Position numbers and translations under genes: made by a program. A stretch of DNA of 64,000 nucleotides from Pontibacter chinhatensis. Its GTDB lineage: Bacteria > Bacteroidota > Bacteroidia > Cytophagales > Hymenobacteraceae. The stretch spans positions 930,001 through 994,000 of the forward strand of contig NZ_FOOT01000001.1 of the NCBI RefSeq assembly GCF_900113285.1, in the 5' to 3' direction. Positions 17,855-27,225 of the stretch are shown here, in pieces. Position 1 is the stretch's first letter; the number at the start of each line of letters is the position of its first letter. The notes below the pieces were generated by a model, which worked only from the letters and a program-made list of their open reading frames with translations, did not search any database and had not been told where the DNA came from.

Positions 17855-18907
17855 ATGCCCCAAGTCATAAACTTCTTCGCCCGCATCGGGCTGACCCTGC
17901 AGATAGTGAAAACGGCACTGGCCGCCACCGTGTCGTGGGTTGTGGCAACCACCGTGCTGGGCTCTGAGTATCCTTTCTTTGCGCCGCTGGCCTCCATCCT
18001 TACCGTACAGGTTACCGTGGCCGACTCCGTGGAGAAAGCCACCCAGCGCATCATCGGCATTATCGGTGGCGTGGCCGTAAGCCTGCTGATCGGGCACTGG
18101 CTCAGCATCAGCACGCTCTCTATCTTCCTGGTCATCATCATCGGGATGGGCATCTCCAGGGCGTTGCGCATGAACCCGCAGATTGTATCGCAGGTGGCGG
18201 TCAGTTCCCTGCTGGTGCTGGCATTCGGGCTGCAGGAGGATGGCTATGCGGTGGAGCGCATCGTGGAGACCGTCGTAGGCTCGGTGGTGGCAGTGCTGAT
18301 TAACGCTTTGATCGTGCCGCAGAACGCCATCCCGGAGGTAGAGAACAGCATGCTGGCGCTGGGCGAGCAGGGCACCAAGACACTGCAGTTTCTGGCAAGG
18401 CAGCTACGGCAAACCGACAAAGGGCAACTGGTGGGCCGCCAGGAAACAGACGCGCTCATTGCCGCCACGGAGCAAAGTATAAAATCGCTGGGACTGGCCG
18501 AGCAGAGCCTGAAGTATAACCCTTTCCTGACGCCCAAGCGCACACGGCTCAGCCGCCTGGCCATAGGCGTGAAGCGGCTTGAGCATATCACCACACAAAT
18601 CAGGGGTATCCGCCGCGGCATCGCTGACCTTAACTCTGGCCGCATCTTCGAGAGCGAACTGCAGGACACGCAGGCGCTGCAACTGGCCATGGAAGCCACA
18701 GCTGTTTGCATCAGCCTGTTTAGCCAAACGATGGTGGGTCCTCCGGAGAAGCACCGCCCGGCCCTGCTGGCAAGTATACAGGAGGCTGAAAAGTTGCAAA
18801 ACCACTGCCTGGGCACCTTGCGCAGCATCCGCACCGACCGCACCATCCGCGACGTGGGCAGCATCCTGACGGACCTGAACCGCATATTGGCCGAGGCAGC
18901 ACACTAG
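17855..18907 (+). CDS. FUSC / aromatic acid exporter (ArAE_1) family membrane protein
   Basis: 350 aa. The N-terminal half (about 10-155) is hydrophobic with about six membrane segments (QIVKTALAATVSWVVATTV, YPFFAPLASILTVQ, IGIIGGVAVSLLIG and others); the C-terminal half is a helical cytoplasmic region. This matches the FUSC/ArAE family of putative exporters of aromatic acids. It has no partner subunits nearby, and the substrate is unknown. Confidence 0.8.
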   Translation: MPQVINFFARIGLTLQIVKTALAATVSWVVATTVLGSEYPFFAPLASILTVQVTVADSVEKATQRIIGIIGGVAVSLLIGHWLSISTLSIFLVIIIGMGISRALRMNPQIVSQVAVSSLLVLAFGLQEDGYAVERIVETVVGSVVAVLINALIVPQNAIPEVENSMLALGEQGTKTLQFLARQLRQTDKGQLVGRQETDALIAATEQSIKSLGLAEQSLKYNPFLTPKRTRLSRLAIGVKRLEHITTQIRGIRRGIADLNSGRIFESELQDTQALQLAMEATAVCISLFSQTMVGPPEKHRPALLASIQEAEKLQNHCLGTLRSIRTDRTIRDVGSILTDLNRILAEAAH

Positions 18908-19021
18908 CACCTACGCCGCTGCTCCTGGTGCGGCCCTGCATTATACTGCTAAACCCGAAACCATGCAGCGGGGTATCTGTTAACTGGTATCGAATTATAC
19001 TTTTAAAATCGAATTTATACT

Positions 19022-20095
19022 ATGTCTATACTTTTCTCCCCCCTCACCCTGCGCGGCATCACCTTAAGAAACCGGATTGCTGTATCGCCCATGTGCATGT
19101 ATAGCAGCCAGGATGGGTTTGCCACCGACTGGCACCTGGTGCACCTGGGCAGCCGTGCCGTGGGCGGGGCCGCTCTTGTGCTTTCGGAAGCCACGGCTGT
19201 GGTGCCGGAAGGGCGCATCTCTCCCCACGATCTGGGCATCTGGAAAGACGAACATATTGAAGGGCTCCAGCGCATCACAAAGTTTATTTCGGAGCAAGGT
19301 GCTGTGCCGGGCATCCAACTGGCACACGCTGGCCGAAAGGCCAGCAGCCACCGACCCTGGGAAGGCGGCGGCCCCATCTTCCCGGAGGAGGAAAATGGCT
19401 GGCAAACCGTAGCTCCCAGCGCTATCGTTTTCTCCGAAAACGGCCCTGTGCCGCACGCACTCTCGCTGCCCGAAATTGAAAACGTGATCGATGCCTTTGA
19501 GGCGGCCGCCAGGCGCTCGCTGGAAGCCGGCTTTAAAGTGGCGGAGATACATGCCGCCCACGGGTACCTTTTGCACGAGTTTTACTCCCCTATCAGCAAC
19601 CAGCGTACCGACAAGTATGGCGGCTCGTTTGAAAACCGCATCCGGCTGCTGCTGGAGGTAACTGAACGCGTGCGCCAGGTATGGCCCGAGGACCTCCCGC
19701 TCCTCGTGCGCATCTCCGCCACCGACTGGACAGAAGGCGGCTGGACGGTGGATGACTCTGTAGCGCTGGCAAAAGAACTGAAGAGGCTGGGCGTCGACCT
19801 GATTGATTGCTCCACCGGAGGCAACGTGCCGCGCGCCTCTATTCCCGTTGGACCGGGCTACCAGGTGAAGTTTGCCGAGCAGGTGAAGCAAGAGGCGGGG
19901 ATTCTGACGGGTGCTGTGGGTATGATAACAGAGGCCAGGCAGGCGGAGGAGGTACTGGCCAGCGGGCAGGCCGATGTGGTGCTGCTGGCCCGTGAGCTGC
20001 TCCGCGACCCCTACTTCCCGATGCACGCGGCGCAGGAACTCGGTGCCGATCATACCTGGCCACCGCAATATGAGCGCGCCAAACCACGGCAATAG
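19022..20095 (+). CDS. namA: Old Yellow Enzyme family NADH:flavin oxidoreductase, YqjM-like
   Basis: 357 aa FMN-dependent ene-reductase. It starts LFSPLTLRGITLRNRIAVSP, then PMCMYSS with the Cys characteristic of the thermophilic-like/YqjM class (Cys25), IQLAHAGRKAS, EIHAAHGYLLHEFYSP with the substrate-binding His pair, and SNQRTDKYGGSFENR. It reduces activated C=C bonds and is often linked to oxidative or electrophile stress. The ATG at 19022 lies in a TATACTATG context. A separate unit from its neighbours; the symbol is given by class, not proven orthology. Confidence 0.9.
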   Translation: MSILFSPLTLRGITLRNRIAVSPMCMYSSQDGFATDWHLVHLGSRAVGGAALVLSEATAVVPEGRISPHDLGIWKDEHIEGLQRITKFISEQGAVPGIQLAHAGRKASSHRPWEGGGPIFPEEENGWQTVAPSAIVFSENGPVPHALSLPEIENVIDAFEAAARRSLEAGFKVAEIHAAHGYLLHEFYSPISNQRTDKYGGSFENRIRLLLEVTERVRQVWPEDLPLLVRISATDWTEGGWTVDDSVALAKELKRLGVDLIDCSTGGNVPRASIPVGPGYQVKFAEQVKQEAGILTGAVGMITEARQAEEVLASGQADVVLLARELLRDPYFPMHAAQELGADHTWPPQYERAKPRQ

Positions 20096-20149
20096 GCCGA
20101 ACAAGTAACTTCGGCAAGCGTTAAAGTATACAGACTAATAAACTGAAAT

Positions 20150-20434
20150 ATGAGCCATAATATTATTCATGACGAGGAGGACCTCCGGTTCTATGTATCC
20201 TTCGGAGAGGAAGATGCGGAGCTGACTTACTTTTACACCGAGGAGCAGATCATCGACTTCGAGCACACGTACGTGCCCGACAGCCAGCGCGGAAAAGGCC
20301 TGGCAGGAAAACTGGTAAAAGAGGGACTGGAGTTCGCCCGGTCGAACAACTATAAAATCATCCCCTCCTGCCCGGTGGTGGAGGCCTACATTGAGCGCTA
20401 CCCCGAGTACAAGGACATGGTGCATCCCGTGTAA
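20150..20434 (+). CDS. small GNAT-like N-acetyltransferase (YidJ/COG2388 type)
   Basis: 94 aa, the length of the compact GNAT-type domain. It contains the acetyl-CoA loop VPDSQRGKGLAGKLV and the end block IIPSCPVVEAYIERYPEY typical of this family. The family is widespread, acts on unknown substrates, and is shorter than classical GNATs. Alone in its unit; a promoter and hairpin follow. Confidence 0.88.
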   Translation: MSHNIIHDEEDLRFYVSFGEEDAELTYFYTEEQIIDFEHTYVPDSQRGKGLAGKLVKEGLEFARSNNYKIIPSCPVVEAYIERYPEYKDMVHPV

Positions 20435-20458
20435 CACGTATAAATGGCGGCAACCGTG

Positions 20459-20488
20459 TTGCCCGAAAGTATAAATCAGCTATCTTAG
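20459..20488 (+). promoter_or_regulatory. Bacteroidota-type promoter for the M1 peptidase gene
   Basis: TTG (20459-20461), a 19-nt spacer, then TATCTTAG (20481-20488), one mismatch from TAnnTTTG. An AAGTATA word (20467-20473) sits inside the spacer. The predicted start of transcription falls at about 20495, exactly where the next hairpin begins. Confidence 0.5.
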
Positions 20489-20494
20489 CTAGCG

Positions 20495-20534
20495 CATCCT
20501 GCTTAATGTTTATTTTAGGCAGGATGTTTTTTTT
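20495..20534 (+). terminator. rho-independent terminator or leader attenuator
   Basis: An 8-bp stem (20495-20502 with 20519-20526) followed by eight T residues. It would end the GNAT transcript. Because the predicted promoter of the M1 gene lies just upstream and the ATG just downstream (20559), it may also sit in the M1 leader. Confidence 0.7.
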
Positions 20535-20558
20535 CATACCAACACAAAACGCTTGTTC

Positions 20559-22211
20559 ATGAAAACACGCCACTTGCTACGAACAATGGCTCTGGGAAGT
20601 ATACTTTGCCTTGGCACCGCCGCTGCGCAGGCACAGGAGTTCACCCGGCAGGATACCCTGCGCGGCAGCATCACGCCCGAGCGCGCCTGGTGGGACCTCA
20701 CCTTTTACCACCTCGACATCGCCGTAAACCCGCAGGACAGCAGCATCTCGGGCAGCAACACCATCCGCTATAAAGTGCTGGAGCCAAATCAGCAGCGCAT
20801 GCAAGTGGATTTGCAGCCGCCCATGCGCATTAGCCGTGTGACGCAGCAGGGCAAGGACGTGCCGGTACAGCAGGATGGCAACGCCTGGTTTGTGCAGCTG
20901 CAGGAACCGCAGCAGGCGGGCACGGAAGGCGAGATAAAAGTATACTACAGCGGCAAGCCGCAGGTAAGCGAGAACCCACCCTGGAGCGGCGGCATTACCT
21001 GGGCGCAGGACGCCAACGGGAAGCCTTGGGTAGCCAACTCCAACCAGGGCGACGGCGCCAGCTTGTGGTGGCCCTGCAAAGACCACATGTACGACGAGCC
21101 CGACAGCATGCGCATCAGCGTGCGTGCCCCGAAGGGCCTCATGGACGTGAGCAACGGGCAACTTAAAGGCGTGCAGGAGCATGCCGATGGCAGCAAAACC
21201 TACCATTGGTACGTCGCCAACCCCATCAACAACTATGGCGTGAACCTGAGTATCGGGGATTATGCCCATTACGCGGAAACCTACAAGGGAGAGAAAGGAG
21301 AGCTGGCCCTGAACTTCTTCCCGCTGCGCTACAACCTGGACAAGGCAAAAAAGCAATGGGCGCAGACGCACCAGATGTTGGAGGCGTTCGAGCACTGGTT
21401 TGGCCCTTATCCTTTTTATGAGGACGGCTTTAAACTGATAGAGGTACCTTACCTGGGCATGGAGCACCAGAGCGCGGTGACCTATGGCAACGGTTACCAG
21501 AACGGTTACCGGGGCCGCGACCTGAGTGGCACCGGCTGGGGCCTGAAGTTCGACTTCATCATCATCCATGAGGCCGGGCACGAGTGGTTTGCCAACAACA
21601 TCACCTACAAGGACGTGGCCGATATGTGGATACATGAGAGCTTCACCAACTACTCCGAGTCGCTTTTCCTGGATTACCACTACGGCACCCAGGCGGCTAA
21701 CGAGTACGTTATTGGGCTGCGCAACATCATCCAGAATGACATTCCAATTATTGGCGTGTACAACGTGAACAAGGAAGGCTCCGGCGACATGTACCCCAAG
21801 GGCTCCAACATGCTGCACAACCTGCGCCAGATCGTGAACAACGACGAGAAGTGGCGTAGCATCCTGCGCGGCCTCAACAAGGATTTCTACCACCAGACCG
21901 TGACCACGCAGCAGATTGAGGGTTACCTGAGCCAGCACGTCGGCCGCGACCTGACCCCGGTTTTCGATCAGTATCTGCGCGATGTGCGCATCCCAAGGTT
22001 GGAGTATAAGGTGAACGGCAAGACACTGCAGTACCGCTGGGCCAATACGGTGGACACGTTCGACATGCCGGTAAGGGTGACGGTGAATGGCGAGACACAG
22101 TGGCTGGAACCCACTACCGCCTGGCAGGAGCTGAAGCTTAAAAAGAAGAAGTCGAAGCTGGAGGTAGACCCGAACTTCTACGTAACAGCACAAAACGTCG
22201 CCGCTGCTTAG
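20559..22211 (+). CDS. secreted M1 family metallopeptidase (aminopeptidase N-like)
   Basis: 550 aa from ATG 20559; a TTG two codons upstream is unlikely because the ATG directly precedes a standard signal peptide (KTRHLLRTMALGSILCLG, cleavage near AQAQ). The gluzincin motif HEAGHEWF (337-341) with the downstream Glu ligand in HESFTNYSES (about 360) is intact, and the exopeptidase motif appears as LGMEHQSAVTYG. Short M1 enzymes of this kind lack the large C-terminal helical domain. Role: peptide degradation in the periplasm or outside. A clear terminator follows. Confidence 0.93.
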   Translation: MKTRHLLRTMALGSILCLGTAAAQAQEFTRQDTLRGSITPERAWWDLTFYHLDIAVNPQDSSISGSNTIRYKVLEPNQQRMQVDLQPPMRISRVTQQGKDVPVQQDGNAWFVQLQEPQQAGTEGEIKVYYSGKPQVSENPPWSGGITWAQDANGKPWVANSNQGDGASLWWPCKDHMYDEPDSMRISVRAPKGLMDVSNGQLKGVQEHADGSKTYHWYVANPINNYGVNLSIGDYAHYAETYKGEKGELALNFFPLRYNLDKAKKQWAQTHQMLEAFEHWFGPYPFYEDGFKLIEVPYLGMEHQSAVTYGNGYQNGYRGRDLSGTGWGLKFDFIIIHEAGHEWFANNITYKDVADMWIHESFTNYSESLFLDYHYGTQAANEYVIGLRNIIQNDIPIIGVYNVNKEGSGDMYPKGSNMLHNLRQIVNNDEKWRSILRGLNKDFYHQTVTTQQIEGYLSQHVGRDLTPVFDQYLRDVRIPRLEYKVNGKTLQYRWANTVDTFDMPVRVTVNGETQWLEPTTAWQELKLKKKKSKLEVDPNFYVTAQNVAAA

Positions 22212-22232
22212 CCGCACCCAAAGTATAAAGTA

Positions 22233-22265
22233 AAAAGACCGCCCCTTTCCTGATGGCGGTCTTTT
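22233..22265. terminator. hairpin terminator (bidirectional)
   Basis: A perfect 11-bp stem (22233-22243 with 22255-22265) with A and T runs at its ends, between the convergent M1 peptidase and MscS genes. Confidence 0.85.
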
Positions 22266-22348
22266 ATTTTAAAGAGGTTCAGAAATATACTTCATTTATC
22301 CGGCAAAATCAGGTTCTGGACCTTATACTTCAACGAGGAAGTATAATC

Positions 22349-23272
22349 TTACTCCCGTCTGGGTATGTCTGTTGGCTCCTGGCCGCCGTCGCCGCGGTAG
22401 AAGCGGGTGGCCGGCAACGCAAACTGGATGTCAGGCGCACTCATGAACTTGGTGAGCACATCCTCCCATATCAGGTGGGCACTTTGGCGCCGCCGCATCA
22501 TGCTGCACACAAAGCGCATCGTCAGCTCGATACCGTTTTCACGCACACTGGTGTAGAGGCGCGGATCCAGGTTATTGTAGAAAATGAGGTGCTGCTGCGA
22601 CTGCCGCCTTACCTGCTCCCGGGCAGCTTCTGTCAGCTGTTCGGCATGTTCGTGCATGATTTCGTAAAGTATGCCTTTTGCCTTCTGCCAGTTGCTCTCA
22701 AAGGTGATGCGCACCGATACCTCCTCCCACACAAACGGAAATCCGAAATTGTAATTCGCCTGCGGCTCTGTAAACACCTTCATGTTCGGGATATTCACCA
22801 CGCGTCCGGTCGCCTGGTCGGCCTTCACCCAGCCCTGCAGCTCGTTCAGCGTAAACTGAAACAAGCGCAGGTCAATCACATCCCCCACATGCTCCCCAAT
22901 CTGGATGCGGTCGCCGACATGGAACGGGCGCTTCCAGATAATGAAGACCCAGCCAGCCATGTTAAGCACAGGCTCGCGGAGAGCCAGCACCAAACCTGCT
23001 GAGAGCAGTCCCAGAAAGGTGGCAATAGAGCGGAAACCATCGAACCAGATGTAGGTCAGGAAGATTAAGCCAAGCACCGTGATGCTGTAGTTGGTAGCTT
23101 TTCGCCACTGGTATCGCTTCCGGATATCGGCCTGATGCCTGTTGATGAAGCGCTGCAAAAACAAACTGATAAGCCACAGTACAAGGAGAACCCCTACCGA
23201 GTAAAGCAACTGAGCAAAAAATTCGGCAGAAAGCCCTGTATGGTCGGAAAGCCAGTAAAAAAATTCACGCAT
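22349..23272 (-). CDS. small mechanosensitive channel, MscS family
   Basis: 307 aa. Three N-terminal membrane segments (about 20-38, 60-80 and the pore helix region FLGLLSAGLVLALREPVLNMAGWVFI), then the MscS beta domain WKRPFHVGDRIQIGEHVGDVIDLRLF and VVNIPNMKVF. It releases osmolytes on hypo-osmotic shock. The alpha/beta tail is shorter than in some MscS paralogues. Monocistronic, terminated by the shared hairpin at 22233. Confidence 0.92.
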   Translation of the reverse strand: MREFFYWLSDHTGLSAEFFAQLLYSVGVLLVLWLISLFLQRFINRHQADIRKRYQWRKATNYSITVLGLIFLTYIWFDGFRSIATFLGLLSAGLVLALREPVLNMAGWVFIIWKRPFHVGDRIQIGEHVGDVIDLRLFQFTLNELQGWVKADQATGRVVNIPNMKVFTEPQANYNFGFPFVWEEVSVRITFESNWQKAKGILYEIMHEHAEQLTEAAREQVRRQSQQHLIFYNNLDPRLYTSVRENGIELTMRFVCSMMRRRQSAHLIWEDVLTKFMSAPDIQFALPATRFYRGDGGQEPTDIPRRE

Positions 23273-23522
23273 GAGTCTTGTGTTATGCTGATGTTCAGAG
23301 CATGCACCTCATTTATACTTTACCCGCAGCCGCTATGGTTACTTTTGGTATCAGATTTACGCCTACCAGGTATGGCAATCAAGTAAAATGAGTGAGTACT
23401 AATACACTGCCTTCAAAACAATTTACTCACTAACCTACTGCAGCACAGCACCTAAGCCGGTCGTTGTTCTGACACTAACCTGTGTGCAACTTATTATAGT
23501 TTTTATTGTATCACAATATTTC

Positions 23523-23530
23523 TAAATTTG
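23523..23530 (+). promoter_or_regulatory. -7 element TAAATTTG upstream of ECF sigma gene
   Basis: An exact TAnnTTTG match 88 bp before the sigma-factor ATG. The best upstream partner is TTG at 23506-23508, 14 nt away, which is shorter than usual. Confidence 0.4.
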
Positions 23531-23617
23531 CCGTATCTGCCGCTTAAAAAGGACTGCCAGGCCGGAGGAGAAGCACAGTGCTGCAGGCTGGCTGCCGCAA
23601 TTACTACGACGGTTCGT

Positions 23618-24289
23618 ATGGAAGAGCTGGAAATATGGAAAAGGTTTAGGGAAGGGAGCGAGCACGATTTCACCTTGCTGTACAGGCGCTATGCTCCTGT
23701 CATGCTTCGCTATGGGCACCGCCTTTCTTCTGACCCGGATCTGGTGAAAGATTGCGTGCAGCAGGTTTTTTTTCAGGTATGGAAGAGCAGGCAGAACCTC
23801 TCCACGCCTCCCAGTGTGCGCAATTACCTGCTAAAGGCTTTCCGGTGTGAGCTTGCCAAAAAAGCCACTTTTATCAGCAAGTTTCAGTCCCTCCCCGATG
23901 ACTCCCAACTAGGCACTGAGGCATCTTATGAGGCAGAACTCATTAAACTGCAGACCTCTGATCTGGACAGCCAGCGCATCAGCCAGTTGCTAACCAAATT
24001 GCCGGAGCGTCAGCGCGAGGTTATCTTTTTAAAATACTACACAGGCCTGCAGTACGATGAGATGGCCGATATCATGGGCATCGACCAGAAATCCGTTTAC
24101 AAGCTCACCTACAAAGCCATCGACAAGCTGCACAAGCTGTTTCATCTCCCTGAGAAACAGGAATCTGCCTCGTTGCGCAAACGTGTGCGCGTGTTAGCCA
24201 GCAGCCTGGCCCCCTCCCCTGCCGAAGAAACTGCCTCGGCTCTGGAAAAGCTTCCCGCAGGCGGTAAGTTAGCGCTCAATTTTGACTAG
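23618..24289 (+). CDS. ECF-type RNA polymerase sigma factor
   Basis: 223 aa from ATG 23618; the frame extends upstream to a TTG at 23528, but that TTG overlaps the -7 box, so the ATG is preferred. Region 2 is LLYRRYAPVMLRYGHRL to DCVQQVFFQVWKSRQ; region 4 is LPERQREVIFLKYYTGLQYDEMADIMGIDQKSVYKLTYKAI, a good helix-turn-helix. A ~45-residue polar extension follows region 4. It has no FecR or other anti-sigma gene beside it, unlike most SusC-linked sigma factors. It might partner the sigma-less FecR at 7006 (speculative). Confidence 0.92.
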   Translation: MEELEIWKRFREGSEHDFTLLYRRYAPVMLRYGHRLSSDPDLVKDCVQQVFFQVWKSRQNLSTPPSVRNYLLKAFRCELAKKATFISKFQSLPDDSQLGTEASYEAELIKLQTSDLDSQRISQLLTKLPERQREVIFLKYYTGLQYDEMADIMGIDQKSVYKLTYKAIDKLHKLFHLPEKQESASLRKRVRVLASSLAPSPAEETASALEKLPAGGKLALNFD

Positions 24290-24453
24290 AATTTCCCATA
24301 TTCCTCCCGCACTTATTGGCTTTCTGGGCTAAACGAGCTAACTTATAACCCGATTTTGCCCAACTCCGCGACAGGCACCCTGGCTACGAAAATAAGTATG
24401 CCGTAGGCTGAAAGGGAGGCAAAAGGCATCACCCACATTACTAACAACATAGC

Positions 24454-25497
24454 ATGCATATACAGAAAGAATCCTTTGGTACTGCGCCGGGCGGAGAGCA
24501 AGTATACCTGTATACCCTTACCAACCAGCAGGGCCTTCTAGTCAAGATCACGAACTACGGCGCCATTGTTACCTCCTTTGTAACACCTGATAAAAATGGC
24601 GGGATGGGGGACGTGGTGGCAGGTTTTTCCGAACTTGAAGGTTATATTCCTAATGATCCGCACTTTGGTGGTATTGTGGGGCGTTTTGCCAACCGCATCG
24701 CCAGGGGCAAGTTCACGCTGGACGGGCAGGAATATACTTTACCGGTAAACGACCCACCGCACCACCTGCACGGCGGCAACGTGGGCTTCGACCGGGTGGT
24801 GTGGCAGGCGGAGGAACTCCCTCAGCAGAATGCCCTGAAGCTAACGTACCACAGCCCGGACGGGGAAGAAGGCTACCCGGGCAACCTGACAGCCACGGTA
24901 ATTTATACCTTAACTGAGGACAATGCACTGCAAATAGACTACAGCGCCACTACCGACAAAGCCACGCCTGTAAACCTGACCAACCACAGCTACTTTAACC
25001 TTTCGGCTGGCAAAAGCAGCGACATAAGCAGCCATATCATTCAGATAAATGCCGCTACCTACACCCCGGCTGATGCTACCTTTATCCCAACGGGGGAACT
25101 GGCCAGCATGGCGGGCACCCTGATGGACCTTCGGGAGCCTCAGCCGATTGGCAAACACCTGCAGCAGATTCCGGGTGGCGGCTACGACCATAACTATGTG
25201 CTCCCTAACACCGAAGGAAGTATAACCAAGGCGGCCGAGGTGTTTGAGCCTGTTTCAGGGCGTGTGCTGGAAGTATACACCTCCCAACCCGGCATACAGT
25301 TCTACACTGGCAACTTCCTGGACGGATCGCTTACCGGCAAAGAGGGCCAGGCTTATACCAAGCACTATGCCTTCTGCCTCGAAACGCAGCACTTCCCTGA
25401 TTCTCCGAACCAACCGGCTTTCCCGTCTGCCATACTACGGCCCGGCGAAACCTACCGGCAGCAGACGCTGTACCGGCTCTCGGTGCGGAATGATTAA
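24454..25497 (+). CDS. galM: aldose 1-epimerase (mutarotase)
   Basis: 347 aa, full family length. Motifs: NYGAIVTSF, GRFANRIARGKF, HHLHGGNVGFDRVVW, the catalytic His in TNHSYFNLSAG, VYTSQPGIQFYTGN, and the C-terminal catalytic Glu region CLETQHFPDSPN. It interconverts alpha and beta anomers of glucose or galactose. The sugar transporter gene starts 135 bp downstream, so the two likely act together in sugar uptake and entry to metabolism. Confidence 0.95.
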   Translation: MHIQKESFGTAPGGEQVYLYTLTNQQGLLVKITNYGAIVTSFVTPDKNGGMGDVVAGFSELEGYIPNDPHFGGIVGRFANRIARGKFTLDGQEYTLPVNDPPHHLHGGNVGFDRVVWQAEELPQQNALKLTYHSPDGEEGYPGNLTATVIYTLTEDNALQIDYSATTDKATPVNLTNHSYFNLSAGKSSDISSHIIQINAATYTPADATFIPTGELASMAGTLMDLREPQPIGKHLQQIPGGGYDHNYVLPNTEGSITKAAEVFEPVSGRVLEVYTSQPGIQFYTGNFLDGSLTGKEGQAYTKHYAFCLETQHFPDSPNQPAFPSAILRPGETYRQQTLYRLSVRND

Positions 25498-25632
25498 CCT
25501 GATTCCATACTATAACCAAAAAATGGCGCTTGTTGCGCCTGAAGAGCATTACTAACCGAACGATGCAGCCCAACGCGCAGCAAACTATACTTACACTTAC
25601 TCAACTCTAATTTTAAACTTTCATCAGACTAT

Positions 25633-27042
25633 ATGGCTGGCTCAACGCACACCGATATTAATACACCACCGGCACAGGCCCTTACCACCAATTACAAGGG
25701 TCCGCTTGTGACGGTAACCATGCTCTTCTTTATGTGGGGCTTTATTACCTGCCTCAACGACATCCTGATTCCAAAATTACAACAGGCGTTTACCCTGGAG
25801 CTGTGGCAGGCCATGCTTATCCAGACGGCCTTCTTTGGTGCCTACTTTTTTGTATCGCTGCTATACTTTATACTTTCCGTTACCAAGGGTGACCCTATTC
25901 GCCGCATCGGTTACAAGAACGGTATCATTGTGGGCCTGGTAGTGGCTGCAGTGGGATGTACGCTTTTCTACCCGTCGGCCTCCTTTCATAGCTATGGCTT
26001 TTTCCTGGGTGCTCTGTTTATACTTGCCTCGGGCATCACCATACTTCAGATTGCGGCCAACCCTTACGTAGCTATACTTGGCCCGCCTGAAGGGGCAGCC
26101 AGCCGCCTGAACATGACGCAGGCACTTAACTCCCTGGGAACGACAGTGGCTCCTATTATCGGCGGCTACCTTATTTTCGGAGCAGTGGATGCCGCCCAAA
26201 CCGGTGCTGAGTCTGTAAAGATGCCTTATCTGGGCTTAGCGGCTGCTTTACTGGCCATTGCCCTGCTCATCAAAGTGGCCAAGCTGCCCAACATCCATTC
26301 CGGCGACGAGATTAAACCGGGTGCTGAGGCGCTGCAACACCGCCACCTGCTGCTCGGTATCATCTGTATTTTTGCTTATGTGGGAGGCGAGGTATCGATT
26401 GGCAGCGCGCTTATCAACTTCTTCATGTTGCCTGAGATTGCCGGGTTGAATGAGGCGCAGGCCGGTCACTTCCTGGCCTTTTATTGGGGAGGCGCCATGG
26501 TGGGCCGTTTCTTCGGAGCTATTGCCCTGTCCGACACCAAGAACTCGAGCGGTAAATACGTGGCTATGGGCGGCATAACGGCGCTGGTGTTTGTGCTGCT
26601 GTTCCTGGCCTATGGTCTGAATGAGGCGCTGATCGTGCTGGGCCTTATAGCCCTGAACTTTATGGTGCTGATGCTGGGCAAATTCATCCCGAGCAGAACG
26701 CTGGGTTACTTTGCCGCTACGGTAGTGGTGCTATTGCTTATCACGTGCTTTGCCACAGGTTCTGTGGCCATGTGGGCGGTTATCTCCATCGGCCTGTTTA
26801 ACTCCATCATGTTCCCGACCATCTTCACGCTGGCCATCAAAGGCCTGGGTGTGCACACCAGCCAGGCTTCCTCGCTGCTGGTGATGGCCATTGTGGGTGG
26901 CGCCGTGCTGCCTCCGATTCAGGGTGCCGTAGCCGACATTACCGGCGATTTGCAGATTTCTTTCCTGGTGCCCCTGCTTTGCTACCTGTACATCATGTAC
27001 TATGGCTTCTCGGGTTACAAAATCCGCAATGAGGCGGCGTAA
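25633..27042 (+). CDS. FucP/GluP-type sugar:H+ symporter (MFS)
   Basis: 469 aa with about 12 membrane segments. Family blocks: MLFFMWGFITCLNDILIPKLQ, ITILQIAANPYVAILGPPEGAASRLNMTQALNSLGTTVAP and SIMFPTIFTLAIKGLG. FucP/GluP members carry fucose, glucose or galactose. The galM gene just upstream favours glucose or galactose (inference). The gene is rich in ATACTT words (for example 25862-25874, 26020, 26071). A strong terminator follows. Confidence 0.93.
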   Translation: MAGSTHTDINTPPAQALTTNYKGPLVTVTMLFFMWGFITCLNDILIPKLQQAFTLELWQAMLIQTAFFGAYFFVSLLYFILSVTKGDPIRRIGYKNGIIVGLVVAAVGCTLFYPSASFHSYGFFLGALFILASGITILQIAANPYVAILGPPEGAASRLNMTQALNSLGTTVAPIIGGYLIFGAVDAAQTGAESVKMPYLGLAAALLAIALLIKVAKLPNIHSGDEIKPGAEALQHRHLLLGIICIFAYVGGEVSIGSALINFFMLPEIAGLNEAQAGHFLAFYWGGAMVGRFFGAIALSDTKNSSGKYVAMGGITALVFVLLFLAYGLNEALIVLGLIALNFMVLMLGKFIPSRTLGYFAATVVVLLLITCFATGSVAMWAVISIGLFNSIMFPTIFTLAIKGLGVHTSQASSLLVMAIVGGAVLPPIQGAVADITGDLQISFLVPLLCYLYIMYYGFSGYKIRNEAA

Positions 27043-27062
27043 GGACCAGCTATACTTTACAG

Positions 27063-27092
27063 AAGCCAGCCCCCACCAGGGCTGGCTTTTTT
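27063..27092 (+). terminator. rho-independent terminator after sugar transporter
   Basis: A perfect 10-bp GC-rich stem (27063-27072 with 27079-27088), a 6-nt loop and six Ts. Confidence 0.9.
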
Positions 27093-27225
27093 ATGCCCCT
27101 TCCCTCAGAAACAGTTTTATACATTAGCTGCTTGCTCAGAATTGCTTAACTTTCCGGCTCCGTGGCTCCTGTACTAAACTCCTTTAGTGGAGGTTAGGAT
27201 AAAAGTATAATATTCTCTGAGGCTG

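Noticed and set aside
20577..22217. A 546-codon open frame opposite the M1 peptidase
   Set aside because: Antisense shadow; the plus strand carries the complete zinc peptidase motifs.
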